A DNA stretch of 64,000 nt. It comes from Frigoriflavimonas asaccharolytica (GTDB lineage Bacteria > Bacteroidota > Bacteroidia > Flavobacteriales > Weeksellaceae). Numbering within the stretch: position 1 is the stretch's first letter; each line of letters begins with the position of its first letter. Location: the NCBI RefSeq assembly GCF_013294015.1, contig NZ_JABSNO010000007.1:1-64000 (forward strand), given 5' to 3'. The notes under the pieces are model-generated. The model did no database searches, was not told the origin of the DNA, and saw only the letters and a list, made by a program, of their open reading frames with translations. The translations under genes and the position numbers were made by a program. This document shows positions 34,437 to 43,597 of the stretch, piece by piece.

Positions 34437-36479
34437 TTATTGATTTTTCACGAGAATCCAACCTGAGTAACTAACCAGCGTATTTGTGGCAGATTCTTCC
34501 CATGTAATACTATACCAGTACGTTCCTGTGATTATTTTTCTACCACCATTTGCAGTTCCTGCCCATTTGTATTGGTTATTTTTGTCTGCTACATACAATT
34601 GGTTACCATATCTATCATACACGGTAAATGTGAGCGCCTTTTTGTAAGAAAGTGCAGAATAATCTACATAATCATTCACGTTATCTCCGTTTGGACTGAT
34701 TGCATTTACTAAATTTAAAACATCTACGTCTACAAATACAGGATTACAATCATAAGAATCCTTCACATATATTGTATTTATTCCACGTGGAAGATTAGTG
34801 AATGTATTGGAATCTTGAAAATTCGTTCCATCTACAGAGTATTTATAAGGTGGAAGACCACCATTTACGGTTATTACTGCAGTATTGTTCGTGATTTCTA
34901 TATTAGTAATTACAGGAATTTGGGAAGCTAAAACTTTCACCGCTTGTCTTGTTACACATCCGTTTTTACGTAGATCAACATAGTAGTTTCCTACGCTTAC
35001 GTTGGTTATCGTTTGTGTTGTAGCTCCTGTACTCCAACGATATCCATCAAAACCAGTACCTGCATCTAAAGTTGTGGTATCTTCAACACAAATAATTTTA
35101 TCTTTTAAAACTGTGGAATAAACGGGTGGAGTAACGGTAAGTGTTACTTTAACAATATTCCAACATCCATTTGTGGAGGTAACTCTTACGAATATTTCGG
35201 AATTTCCAGCAATATATGCTGTTGCTGCAGCATTTGGAATTTGATTAGTCTGATTAACAGCATCTTGATTTGTTTTAAAATAAGTTTTTACAACTCCTGT
35301 TGTACTGCTTACATTTGCCGAGGTTAGATCAAACATAGCCGTAGTAGGATTTCCTTCTATAAAGCAAGATACCAATGTAGCTGGAGTTTGTACAATAGGA
35401 GCAAAAAAGACTAAGGTAATTTTGGAAGAACCTGTACAGCCTTGTGCTGTAGTAACTTTTACATAAACATCACCTGGCGCAGAAGTATACGTTGTAGGAT
35501 TTGTAATTAAGTTTGTATTGTTGTTAAGATCTGCTAAAGTGGGATAATATTGAAAAGTATTTCCTGCTGGTCCTGCAAAAACTGCAGCCGTAGTTAAATT
35601 AAACACTGCAGTGGTTGCATTGTTATTAGCACAGCCAGAAATCGTGGCATTATTAACAACTATTGCACCCTGCACAAAGCGTATCTCTCCATTTATAGTA
35701 CATTGATTAGCAGCATTACTAGGATTTGCTGGGTCTGTATATTTGATAGCGTAATAATAAGTGGCCGCAGTATTTACTACAATTGGTGTTGTAATAGGTG
35801 AGGTATTTGTCAAGAGATTATTAGGCGTAAGGTAATAAGCGACTGTAAAATTGGGATTACCATTTATAATACCTGTACTAAGTGTAGAAAAATCAAAAGT
35901 TGCAGGATTTGAGCATATCAATATATTTCCATCCGCATTTAATCCTGGTGCAATAAATGGGTTTGGCTGAACGGTAGGATTATTAAATGGAGAAGTCAAT
36001 AATGCCGTTCCTCCAAATGTTAGGCTAAATCCAAATTGTGAATTGGAATAATTATCCACTACTATAAAATATACTTCACCAGCTATTACATTTAAAATAG
36101 GACTCCATTGACTGCCTGTTTGCGTATCACTTAAACCAGTAAGACCTGGTGTACCAGAGAAATTACATCTTATCGGAGTTCCTAAAGCTGCACAACTAGG
36201 ATTTGGACCGTATACACCAAAATCATAGTCATTTGCTAAATTGTTTGGGGTAATTGTAAAGCTTAAAGTTCCTGTAGTAGCCGCAGTAAAAGAATACCAA
36301 ACGGAAAAATTTTCATCATCACTTAAGCATCCACCGAGGGTTTCCAAAACAAGGCCTGGTCCAGTTGGAGTGTAAGAAATCGCAGAGTTTCCGCATAATG
36401 GAATCGCACTGATACAATCTGATTGGGAATATGCGAACTGCGAAAATATAATTGTAAAAAATAATAGAAATTTTTTCAT
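34437..36479 (-). CDS. T9SS type B surface protein (gliding-motility-associated C-terminal domain), paralog 1
   Basis: The 680-residue protein has a signal peptide (MKKFLLFFTIIFSQFAYSQ). An N-terminal jelly-roll-like domain (about 25-180: SDCISAIPLCG, SVWYSFTAATTGTLSFTI, DYDFGVYGPN, RCNFSG) is followed by Ig-like repeats. The type-B sorting domain is NAISPNGDNVNDYVD...FTVYDRYGNQLY...TGTYWYSITW...SGWILVKNQ. T9SS exports such proteins and may attach them to the surface. The ATG at 36479 is preferred; the longer frame overlaps the upstream gene. A close paralog lies 0.9 kb upstream. Confidence 0.93.
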   Translation of the reverse strand: MKKFLLFFTIIFSQFAYSQSDCISAIPLCGNSAISYTPTGPGLVLETLGGCLSDDENFSVWYSFTAATTGTLSFTITPNNLANDYDFGVYGPNPSCAALGTPIRCNFSGTPGLTGLSDTQTGSQWSPILNVIAGEVYFIVVDNYSNSQFGFSLTFGGTALLTSPFNNPTVQPNPFIAPGLNADGNILICSNPATFDFSTLSTGIINGNPNFTVAYYLTPNNLLTNTSPITTPIVVNTAATYYYAIKYTDPANPSNAANQCTINGEIRFVQGAIVVNNATISGCANNNATTAVFNLTTAAVFAGPAGNTFQYYPTLADLNNNTNLITNPTTYTSAPGDVYVKVTTAQGCTGSSKITLVFFAPIVQTPATLVSCFIEGNPTTAMFDLTSANVSSTTGVVKTYFKTNQDAVNQTNQIPNAAATAYIAGNSEIFVRVTSTNGCWNIVKVTLTVTPPVYSTVLKDKIICVEDTTTLDAGTGFDGYRWSTGATTQTITNVSVGNYYVDLRKNGCVTRQAVKVLASQIPVITNIEITNNTAVITVNGGLPPYKYSVDGTNFQDSNTFTNLPRGINTIYVKDSYDCNPVFVDVDVLNLVNAISPNGDNVNDYVDYSALSYKKALTFTVYDRYGNQLYVADKNNQYKWAGTANGGRKIITGTYWYSITWEESATNTLVSYSGWILVKNQ

Positions 36480-36513
36480 GAGCTTTAATTTATTGTAAAC
36501 AAAAATTCGATAT

Positions 36514-37149
36514 TTATTTAATAGTAGAAATGTAGTATTGAGCATCGCTAAAACCCCATGAAGGATCTTTTGCCGTTTTTGGTTTAAACGCTTTCAATAA
36601 TACTGCTGCGTTTTCAAAAGCAACTTTAAAATTCTTGTTAGTATTTTTATTTTTTAAATTCAGGTACTGCAATTGTGCTCTTAGAAGGTCAAATCTAGGA
36701 TTAGCCGGATCAGAATTAACTTCTAAATAGAGAATTTCCTTCGCTTTTTTTCTTTCAATTTCGAAATCTGAAGAATTTTTACCCATTTTAATAATGTGAA
36801 CATAAGCTAATAACGCTCTTATTTCAGAATTTTGGGATTGTAAAGAAAGAATTGGCTGCAGAAAAGTACTTGCTTCATCTGCCAAAATATCTAAATTTTC
36901 TAATTTGTTTGCACGAAGTTCCATTTCTGCTTGCTTCAAGACAGATAGTGCGGCATAATACGAAGGGTACCATTTTGAAGTCTCGGTTATTTGTAGTTTG
37001 AAATCATTTTTAACTGTTTGCAAATCAACAAAAGTTATTGCAGTATTCAGTTTATTTATGCTCTCATTCAGTGCTTTATCTGATGTATTTTGTGCAAATG
37101 ATACTGAACTTAATATCGATAAAAATAGGGAAAATAGAATTTTTCTCAT
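36514..37149 (-). CDS. Exported hypothetical protein, helical repeat-like
   Basis: The 211-residue protein has a signal peptide (MRKILFSLFLSILSSVSFAQ) and a helical body with TPR-like pairs (WYPSYYAALSVLKQAEMELRA, SEIRALLAYVHIIKMGK, DLLRAQLQYLNLK). The end SWGFSDAQYYI recalls a small Bacteroidota family of unknown role. I use the ATG at 37149, since a TATCTTTG box at 37175-37182 would exclude the upstream frame. It precedes T9SS protein 1 by 34 nt and is probably cotranscribed with it. Confidence 0.75.
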   Translation of the reverse strand: MRKILFSLFLSILSSVSFAQNTSDKALNESINKLNTAITFVDLQTVKNDFKLQITETSKWYPSYYAALSVLKQAEMELRANKLENLDILADEASTFLQPILSLQSQNSEIRALLAYVHIIKMGKNSSDFEIERKKAKEILYLEVNSDPANPRFDLLRAQLQYLNLKNKNTNKNFKVAFENAAVLLKAFKPKTAKDPSWGFSDAQYYISTIK

Positions 37150-37174
37150 TGTGTAGAATTTTTCAAGATTAGTA

Positions 37175-37182
37175 CAAAGATA
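37175..37182 (-). promoter_or_regulatory. -7 box TATCTTTG for the 36514-37149 gene
   Basis: 25 nt before the ATG at 37149; it excludes the longer upstream reading frame. Confidence 0.6.
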
Positions 37183-37283
37183 ATTTTTTAAAAACAATTT
37201 TTATTAATAAATCTCCAGTATTTGTAATTTAATTCAATATAACTCCTTATTACAAAAGATATTGAATGAATAACCACAAAAAA

Positions 37284-37311
37284 AATTACCTCAAATTTCT
37301 TTGAGGTAATT
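37284..37311 (-). terminator. Intrinsic terminator, T9SS protein 2
   Basis: AATTACCTCAAA / TTTGAGGTAATT perfect stem followed by T8 on the minus strand. Same core as the terminator at 34385-34418. Confidence 0.9.
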
Positions 37312-37333
37312 GATGTTGAAACAACTTTATTAA

Positions 37334-39394
37334 TTATTTATTTTTTACAACTATCCAACCAGTATAGTTTATCAAAATTTTAGATGTTGGTTCTACCCAA
37401 GTTATTGTATACCAATAGGTACCTGTAGACAATTTTTTGCCACCGTTTATTGTACCGTCCCAACGGAAATTGTTTTCTTTATTGGCAACATGTATTTTAT
37501 TTCCATATCTATCGTAAACTGTATAGGTAAGCAATGTTTTGTTTGCAAGTGAAGAATAATCTACAAAATCATTTACGCCATCTCCATTTGGTGTTATCGC
37601 ATTCACAAGATTTGGTACTGTAACATCTACAATCACAGGATCGCAATTGTAATTGTCTTTTACATACATCGTATTTTGTCCTCTTGGTAAGTTGGTAAAT
37701 ACGTTAGAATCTTGAAAATTAGTTCCATCTATAGAATATTGGTAAGGTGGAACACCACCATTTACCGTAACTGTAGCACTATTGTTGGCAATTTCAATAC
37801 TGGTAACTACTGGCGTTGGTGAAGCTAAAACTTTTACATTTTGTTTGGTTACACAATCATTTGTAGTTAGATATACAAAATAAGAACCTACACTTACATT
37901 GGTAATACTCTGTGTTGTTTCTCCTGTACTCCAAAGATACGCTGTAAAACCTGGACCAGCGTCTAGAGTAGTAATATCTTCTACACAGATGATTTTATCT
38001 TTTAAAACTAAAGAATAAACCGGTGGTGTAACTTCTAATGTAACTTTTACAATATTCCAACAACCTTCTGCAGAGGTAACTCTTACAAAAACTTCCGAGC
38101 TTGTAGCAACATAAGCAGCTGCATTAGCAATAGGATTTGTCTGGTTAATAGCATCTTGATTAGATAAATAATACTGTCTTGTAACTCCAGTTGTAGTAGT
38201 TACATTTGCTGTGGTAAGATCAAACAATGCTGTTGTAGGATTTTCTTCTATAAAGCATGATATCAACTCAACTGGCGTTTGCACTATTGGAGCAAAAAAT
38301 ATTAAGGTAATTTTGGAACTTCCCGTACAACCTTCTGGCGTTGTAACTTTTACATAAACGGTTCCTTGTGCAGAGTTATATGTGGTAGGATTCGGTATTA
38401 AATTTGTGCCTGCATTCAAATCTGCTAAAGTTGGATAATATTGAAAAGTATTTAATCCTGGCGGACCTGCAAAAACATTGGCTGTAGTAAGATTGTACAA
38501 AGCAACTCCAGAGTTATTATTAGAACATCCTGATAATGTGGTATCATTTACAACAATCGCACCTTGGGTGAAATTTATTGTACCGTATTGCTTACACTTA
38601 TTTGCAGCAGCATTTGGATTTGTTGGGTCTACATAATTAATCGTGTAATGATAAGTATTGGCAGTATTAACTGTAGTAGCACCAATGATTGGGTTTACAC
38701 TTGCTATCGCATCATTTATATTGTTATAATAAGAAACTACAAAATCTGGATTTCCATTAATGATTTGTGCAGATAATGTTGAAAAATCGAAAGTAGCAGG
38801 ATTGGTACATATTACCACGTTACCATCATTGTTTGGTCCAGGCATCAAGAATGGGTTTGGCGCCAAAGCAGGAACAGAAAAGGGAGAAGCTAAAGTAGCT
38901 GTACCACCAAAGGTAAGTACAAAACCTACCGTAGAAGAAGAGAAGTTATCTACAATTAATTGATAAGAATCTCCAGCAATTACATCTAAATATCTCACAA
39001 AACCATCTCCACCTGCTCCTTCTGTAAGATCCGTTGATGTTGTGTTTAATCCCGTAAGAATTCCGCTTCCTGTACCAGCATAAGAACATCTAATCGGCGC
39101 ACCTAAATTTCCACAAGTTTTGTTGGGACCATAGACTGCGAAATCGTAATCATTTTGTGAATTTGGGGAGATCAAAAAAGTTAATGTTCCAGAGGTTGCC
39201 GCTGTAAATTGATACCAAACAGAAAAGTGCTCTGTAGACAAACAACCACCACCAAGATTTTCTTGAACTCCAGGTCCTGTAGGAGTATAGGAAACAGATG
39301 CATCTGCACAAAGCGTAATTGATGAACTACAATCTGACTGGGCAAAACTAAAAGAAGCAAGAATTATAGATAAAAAGAATATTATTTTTTTCAT
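37334..39394 (-). CDS. T9SS type B surface protein (gliding-motility-associated C-terminal domain), paralog 2
   Basis: The 686-residue protein is a close paralog of the 34437-36479 product: same N-terminal domain (SDCSSSITLCA, SVWYQFTAATSGTLTFLI, DYDFAVYGPN), same middle repeats (FQYYPTLADLN, GCTGSSKITLIFFAPIVQTP) and same sorting domain (NAITPNGDGVNDFVD...YTVYDRYGNKIH...TGTYWYTITW). The ATG at 39394 is set by a TAAATTTG box at 39412-39419, which lies downstream of the alternative Met at 39436. Confidence 0.93.
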   Translation of the reverse strand: MKKIIFFLSIILASFSFAQSDCSSSITLCADASVSYTPTGPGVQENLGGGCLSTEHFSVWYQFTAATSGTLTFLISPNSQNDYDFAVYGPNKTCGNLGAPIRCSYAGTGSGILTGLNTTSTDLTEGAGGDGFVRYLDVIAGDSYQLIVDNFSSSTVGFVLTFGGTATLASPFSVPALAPNPFLMPGPNNDGNVVICTNPATFDFSTLSAQIINGNPDFVVSYYNNINDAIASVNPIIGATTVNTANTYHYTINYVDPTNPNAAANKCKQYGTINFTQGAIVVNDTTLSGCSNNNSGVALYNLTTANVFAGPPGLNTFQYYPTLADLNAGTNLIPNPTTYNSAQGTVYVKVTTPEGCTGSSKITLIFFAPIVQTPVELISCFIEENPTTALFDLTTANVTTTTGVTRQYYLSNQDAINQTNPIANAAAYVATSSEVFVRVTSAEGCWNIVKVTLEVTPPVYSLVLKDKIICVEDITTLDAGPGFTAYLWSTGETTQSITNVSVGSYFVYLTTNDCVTKQNVKVLASPTPVVTSIEIANNSATVTVNGGVPPYQYSIDGTNFQDSNVFTNLPRGQNTMYVKDNYNCDPVIVDVTVPNLVNAITPNGDGVNDFVDYSSLANKTLLTYTVYDRYGNKIHVANKENNFRWDGTINGGKKLSTGTYWYTITWVEPTSKILINYTGWIVVKNK

Positions 39395-39411
39395 AATTAT
39401 AGAATTATTCA

Positions 39412-39419
39412 CAAATTTA
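39412..39419 (-). promoter_or_regulatory. -7 box TAAATTTG for T9SS protein 2, 17 nt before the ATG
   Basis: Sets the start codon at 39394 and shows the 17-nt spacing class. Confidence 0.6.
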
Positions 39420-39491
39420 ATAATAAAAATAGACAAGCTTATACAAAATACATATTTTTTTAAAATAAAAAATATAGAAAACGCAAAAAAT

Positions 39492-40730
39492 CTAGTATTT
39501 CATATTTCGCAGTTTAGGAAATTTAGTTCCCACAAAAACAGCGATCAACAATGTTAGAGTACCACCCACAACTACAGATCTTACAACGCCAAAAAGTTTT
39601 GCAGCAACTCCAGATTCAAATTGACCTAACTCATTGCTGCTCATCACAAAAATAGAATTTACGCTTAAAACTCTTCCACGGATTTTTTCCGGCGTTTTCA
39701 ATTGTACAATTGTACCGCGAATTACCACAGAAATTCCATCCAAAATTCCGCTTAAAACTAGAAAGAAAAACGACAACCAATACAATTTTGAAAGACCAAA
39801 ACCAATAATGCAAATTCCAAAACCAGCTACAGCAATTAGCAATATTTTACCTTGGTTTTTTCTTAGAGGAATAAAGGAAAGCGTAATGATAATCATCATC
39901 GCTCCAATATCAGATGCTGCATTCAAAAACCCTAAACCTTCTGAACCAACCTTCAAAATATCTGTTGCAAAAATTGGTATCAAGGCAACTGCACCACCAA
40001 AAAGTACTGCAAACATATCTAAAAGTAATGCTCCCAAAATTTCTCTCGTCTTCAAAATATAAGACAAACCTTCTTGTATACTTTCCAAAATTTTTAATTC
40101 ATTACCCACATTTTCTGAGTGATGTTGCTCTATAAACCAAAAAAATATGGAAGCAACAAGCATGATCACAACGATAATCGTCAACGTTGATGAAATACCA
40201 AACCAATGAATAAAAAACCCACCCAAAGCATGTCCTGTAACAGAAGCACAAAGAAAAGTTGCCTGGTTTACCGTTATTGCAAAAGGCAATTTCTCTTTAC
40301 CAACAATTTTTGGAATCATTGTCGGAACTATTGGACCAAGAAACGCCCTGCAAATTCCCGTGAGGAAGATAGTTCCGTATATAAAATAAGTAATGTGCGT
40401 AGTTGATAATTGATGAAGATCATCTCCAAAATAAGCCAGAAACGCCAAAAATCCTATTAAAACAACATAAGCATAATTGCAAATAAGCAACATCCTCTTT
40501 TTTTCGGAATTATCGATTACGTGACCAGCATACAACGCGGAACTTACCGCCGGAATCACCTCCGAAAGACCAATTAAGCCAATTGCAAACGGATCTTTTG
40601 TCAATTCATAAATCCACCATCCTAAAAGGGTTGCCAACATTCTAAAAGCTGCAATTAGTAAAAATCTACCAGCCATCAGATTTCGGAATTCGGGAATTTT
40701 TAAAGTTTGAATGGGTTGTAAAGAAATCAT
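39492..40730 (-). CDS. MFS transporter, drug/siderophore exporter type
   Basis: The 412-residue protein has about 12 membrane helices and MFS motifs: GLIGLSEVIPAVSSALYAGHVIDNSEKKRM (motif A-like loop after helix 2) and KIRGRVLSVNS in the second half. It is closest in style to the MFS_3/enterobactin-exporter group. The substrate cannot be assigned. Divergent from the SMR gene, with which it shares 61 bp. Its TATCTTTG box ends 4 nt before the ATG. Confidence 0.88.
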   Translation of the reverse strand: MISLQPIQTLKIPEFRNLMAGRFLLIAAFRMLATLLGWWIYELTKDPFAIGLIGLSEVIPAVSSALYAGHVIDNSEKKRMLLICNYAYVVLIGFLAFLAYFGDDLHQLSTTHITYFIYGTIFLTGICRAFLGPIVPTMIPKIVGKEKLPFAITVNQATFLCASVTGHALGGFFIHWFGISSTLTIIVVIMLVASIFFWFIEQHHSENVGNELKILESIQEGLSYILKTREILGALLLDMFAVLFGGAVALIPIFATDILKVGSEGLGFLNAASDIGAMMIIITLSFIPLRKNQGKILLIAVAGFGICIIGFGLSKLYWLSFFFLVLSGILDGISVVIRGTIVQLKTPEKIRGRVLSVNSIFVMSSNELGQFESGVAAKLFGVVRSVVVGGTLTLLIAVFVGTKFPKLRNMKY

Positions 40731-40734
40731 CGCG

Positions 40735-40742
40735 CAAAGATA
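40735..40742 (-). promoter_or_regulatory. -7 box TATCTTTG for the MFS gene, 4 nt before the ATG
   Basis: Exact 4-nt spacing. It lies 37 nt from the opposing box of the SMR gene. Confidence 0.6.
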
Positions 40743-40779
40743 ATATGATAAATTGTCTTATTTTAAATTTTAAAAAATT

Positions 40780-40787
40780 TATTTTTG
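40780..40787 (+). promoter_or_regulatory. -7 box TATTTTTG for the SMR gene, 4 nt before the ATG
   Basis: Exact 4-nt spacing on the plus strand. The -33 regions of the two divergent promoters must overlap. Confidence 0.6.
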
Positions 40788-40791
40788 CGCA

Positions 40792-41127
40792 ATGAATTGG
40801 ATTATTCTCATAATTGCCGGACTTTTTGAAACCGGATTTGTTTTTTGCCTAGGAAAAGCACAACTTACCACAGATAAAGAAAGTAAATTTTGGTGGCTCG
40901 GCTTTGCAATCTCTCTTGTACTTTCTATGTTTTTGATGTACAAAGCAACTTCTGGCGAACATGCACTACCACTAGGAACAGCCTATGCAATTTGGACCGG
41001 AATTGGAGCAGTGGGAAGTGTTACTATTGGAATTATTTATTTTCAGGAACCCACAACTTTTTGGCGCCTATTTTTTGTAATGACGCTTATTGCTTCCATT
41101 GTAGGATTAAAATCTGTGAGCAGTTAA
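40792..41127 (+). CDS. Small multidrug resistance (SMR) exporter, SugE/Gdx-like
   Basis: The 111-residue protein has four membrane helices. The essential helix-1 Glu is present (IIAGLFETGF). PLGTAYAIWTGIGAVGSV in helix 3 is the SMR signature and resembles SugE/Gdx guanidinium exporters more than EmrE. As a single-gene SMR it probably forms an antiparallel dimer. Substrate unproven. The ATG directly follows its -7 box. Confidence 0.88.
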   Translation: MNWIILIIAGLFETGFVFCLGKAQLTTDKESKFWWLGFAISLVLSMFLMYKATSGEHALPLGTAYAIWTGIGAVGSVTIGIIYFQEPTTFWRLFFVMTLIASIVGLKSVSS

Positions 41128-41140
41128 ATTTTTAATTGAA

Positions 41141-41503
41141 TTAATCTGCGCGAGAAGAACTAAGGATCAATGCTGCTGCAGCTGCTGTTCCAATAGCGAA
41201 ACCTGCAATAGTTGCAGAAGCTTTTTTGATGTCTTTCACTTCAGACACACTAGATTTTGGAATAGAAACCATTGTAGAATCTTTTTTTGAAGCAAAACCC
41301 ATTATTTGATCGTCTGAAATTCTAGAAAATACCATCTTTTGTTTTTCGCCACCATCTCGCAAGGTAAATTGATAATTTTTTCCTGTTTGAAGATTAGAAT
41401 AATTATTCGTGGATGCATCTTCACCATATTTTACAGTAGAACAAGATGAAAGCACAAATAATAAGACCAAAAGCGAAGATTTAATAGATAAAGGTAATTT
41501 CAT
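41141..41503 (-). CDS. Small putative lipoprotein with C-terminal hydrophobic segment
   Basis: The 120-residue protein has a lipoprotein signal ending LSSCST (Cys21). A short beta region (NYQFTLRDGGEKQKMVFSRI, DQIMGFASKKDSTMVSI) precedes a hydrophobic Ala/Gly stretch (TIAGFAIGTAAAAALIL) near the C-terminus. The pattern is common in Bacteroidota lipoproteins of unknown function. Convergent with the SMR gene, 13-nt gap. A TAAATTTG box lies 17 nt upstream. Confidence 0.72.
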   Translation of the reverse strand: MKLPLSIKSSLLVLLFVLSSCSTVKYGEDASTNNYSNLQTGKNYQFTLRDGGEKQKMVFSRISDDQIMGFASKKDSTMVSIPKSSVSEVKDIKKASATIAGFAIGTAAAAALILSSSRAD

Positions 41504-41520
41504 GATGGATTTTGTTTTCT

Positions 41521-41528
41521 CAAATTTA
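41521..41528 (-). promoter_or_regulatory. -7 box TAAATTTG for the small lipoprotein, 17 nt before the ATG
   Basis: Minus-strand match; member of the 17-nt spacing class. Confidence 0.55.
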
Positions 41529-41607
41529 ACAAATTATTTTGAATTATCGGTAAGCTTTAAATATGAAGCTTCTATTTTTGTAGATACACCATAAATTTGA
41601 CTGCTTT

Positions 41608-41728
41608 AAGATTGCGGAATAAAGGTGCATTTCTCCATTTTTTTTTAGCTGAAACAAATCTTCAAAGTTGGATATATTGAAAGAACGTTTTTATTTTGGA
41701 AATGAATGCACCTTTACAGCGCAATCTT
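41608..41728. mobile_element. MITE-like 121-bp element with 24-bp inverted ends
   Basis: Ends AAGATTGCGGAATAAAGGTG and its inverted partner closing CACCTTTACAGCGCAATCTT match at about 21 of 24 positions. There is no ORF inside, and no target duplication is obvious. It lies between the small lipoprotein and GH3 genes. Confidence 0.55.
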
Positions 41729-41772
41729 GCGGTAAAAACATGTTTCGTAGTATATTCCTACAAGGTAAATTC

Positions 41773-43275
41773 CTACAAAAACCTTTCTAAAACCTCGGCT
41801 ATCTTTCTATCATTTGCCAAACGTGGAATTTTGTTTTGTCCGCCCAACTTGCCTTCAGATTTTGCATATTCTTGAAAAGCGTTTTTTTGTAATTTGGTAA
41901 TAACCAAAGGTTTTAGCACGTTTCCTTTGACCAAATCGTCGTAATAGCTGTTCCGTTTACGCAATTCTTCATCTAAATACTGCTGAAATTTTTCAAAATC
42001 TTCGGGTTCTTTTTCAAATTCCACAAACCATTCATGGTAAGGCAATCCACTTTTCGGGTTTACTTGTGGTGCGAGATGAAACTCGGAAATCTGGGTGGGA
42101 AATTTTTCTACCGCAGCTTTCATGGCTTCTTCTACTTCAAAAGCGATCACATGTTCGCCAAAAGCAGAGGTAAAATGTTTTGTTCTACCACTTACCAAAA
42201 TTTTGTAAGGATTTTTATTAATAAACCGCACTACATCACCGATGGAATATGCCCAAAGTCCGGAATTGGTAGTTAAAATTAATGCATAATCTTTGTTGAG
42301 TTCTACCTCATTTAAAGTTAATCGATGTTCATTTTGATCGGGTTTTCCGTAATGTTCTAACGGAATAAATTCGTAGAAAATCCCGTGATTCGTTAATAAT
42401 AAAAGTCCGTCTTCTTCAAAATTATCTTGAAAAGCAAAGAAACCTTCACTCGCCGGAAATGTTTGTATCACATCTACTTTTCCGCCAAGAAGTTCTTCCA
42501 TTTTTTCGCGATAAGGTTCGTAGTTTACGCCGCCAGTAATGATTAATTGAAGATTTGGGAATAATTCTTTTATTTTCTTGCCGTTTCTGGCAATCAATTT
42601 TTCAAAATACATGATAAGCCAAGGTGGAATTCCAGAAATGAGCGTCATGTTTTCTTTTTCTGTTTCCAATACGATGGCGTCTACTTTTTCTTCCCAATCT
42701 TCTATCAAATTGGTAGCTTCACTTGGCAATCTATTTTTTTGAAGATAAGAGGGAATATGATGCGCAACAATACCAGAAAGTCTTCCCGTTTTGATGCCAA
42801 ATTTTTCTTCTAAAGCGGGACTTCCCTGTATGAAAATCATTTTTCCATTGACGAAATTAGCCGTATTTTTTTGAGCGATGTAATGAAAAATGGCAGATTG
42901 CGCTGCTCCAGTTTGATTTTCCATGCCTTCTTTAGAAATCGGAATGTATTTGGAACCAGAAGTAGTACCAGAAGTTTTTGCGAAATAGGCAGGAGTTCCT
43001 GTCCAGAGAATATCTTTTTGCCCTTTTTTCATTTTTTCTATGAAAGGTTTTAACTGCTCATAATCTGCAACCGGAACTTTGGCTTGAAAATCTTTGATGC
43101 TTTTGATATTTTCAAATTCGTGGACTCTGCCGAACAAAGTTTTTTCGGCTGTTTTTGTTAAAAATAGCAGCAAGTCTTGTTGATCTTGGACTGCATTATT
43201 TTTGAATAAAGCAGTTTTCTTTACGTGATTTTTCGCCCAGACTAGAGCAGCAGATTTTTTTAGAAATTGAAGCAT
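41773..43275 (-). CDS. GH3 auxin-responsive promoter family protein
   Basis: The 500-residue enzyme belongs to the GH3 adenylate-forming fold: FAKTSGTTSGSKYIPIS (ATP/P-loop-like motif), SGIPPWLIMYFEKLI, LIITGGVNYEPYREK, QTFPASEGFFAFQ, YALILTTNSGLWAYSIGDVVRF and SGRTKHFTSAFGEHV. Plant GH3 enzymes join amino acids to acyl acids; the bacterial substrate is unknown, and a lipid or acyl-amide role is possible. A TAAATTTG box ends 4 nt before the ATG. Confidence 0.92.
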   Translation of the reverse strand: MLQFLKKSAALVWAKNHVKKTALFKNNAVQDQQDLLLFLTKTAEKTLFGRVHEFENIKSIKDFQAKVPVADYEQLKPFIEKMKKGQKDILWTGTPAYFAKTSGTTSGSKYIPISKEGMENQTGAAQSAIFHYIAQKNTANFVNGKMIFIQGSPALEEKFGIKTGRLSGIVAHHIPSYLQKNRLPSEATNLIEDWEEKVDAIVLETEKENMTLISGIPPWLIMYFEKLIARNGKKIKELFPNLQLIITGGVNYEPYREKMEELLGGKVDVIQTFPASEGFFAFQDNFEEDGLLLLTNHGIFYEFIPLEHYGKPDQNEHRLTLNEVELNKDYALILTTNSGLWAYSIGDVVRFINKNPYKILVSGRTKHFTSAFGEHVIAFEVEEAMKAAVEKFPTQISEFHLAPQVNPKSGLPYHEWFVEFEKEPEDFEKFQQYLDEELRKRNSYYDDLVKGNVLKPLVITKLQKNAFQEYAKSEGKLGGQNKIPRLANDRKIAEVLERFL

Positions 43276-43279
43276 GGTT

Positions 43280-43287
43280 CAAATTTA
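43280..43287 (-). promoter_or_regulatory. -7 box TAAATTTG for the GH3 gene, 4 nt before the ATG
   Basis: Exact 4-nt spacing; leaderless transcript predicted. Confidence 0.6.
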
Positions 43288-43320
43288 GGGAAATTTATAG
43301 ATAATTAGGTTGAAGCTTGG

Positions 43321-43412
43321 AAACTTTGCCAGCTTTCAGCGTACAAACTTTGCGCAGCGGGGTTACAAACTTTGCGCAGCTGGCACTTTGCGGAGCGGGG
43401 AACAAACGCCAA
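43321..43412. repeat. GC-richer direct repeats in the GH3 upstream gap
   Basis: Two copies of ACAAACTTTGCGCAGC (43343-43358 and 43365-43380), then a worn copy, CACTTTGCGGAGCGGGG. This is the debris type of dispersed Flavobacteriia repeats. The rest of the 322-bp gap to 43597 shows nothing beyond AT-rich sequence and the GH3 promoter. Confidence 0.5.
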
Positions 43413-43597
43413 AGAAGTTGCGAAAATCCTTGAAATTTCCTTAGCTACACTTTATTGGTGGATTCCTGCTTCAGGAACTTTGTCAATCTTAAAATAATTA
43501 ACTGGTTATCAACATATTAAATCGAATTCAATTAACATTGTTTTCTTTTGTACATTAACCTTAAAAATTAGTACGCTTTTTGAATAAAATAATTACA

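Noticed and set aside
39634-40062. 142-codon plus-strand ORF inside the MFS gene
   Set aside because: Shadow of the MFS coding strand with biased composition and no promoter.
43343-43412. Repeats ACAAACTTTGCGCAGC as a possible CRISPR
   Set aside because: Only two good copies with a 6-nt gap; no cas genes nearby.
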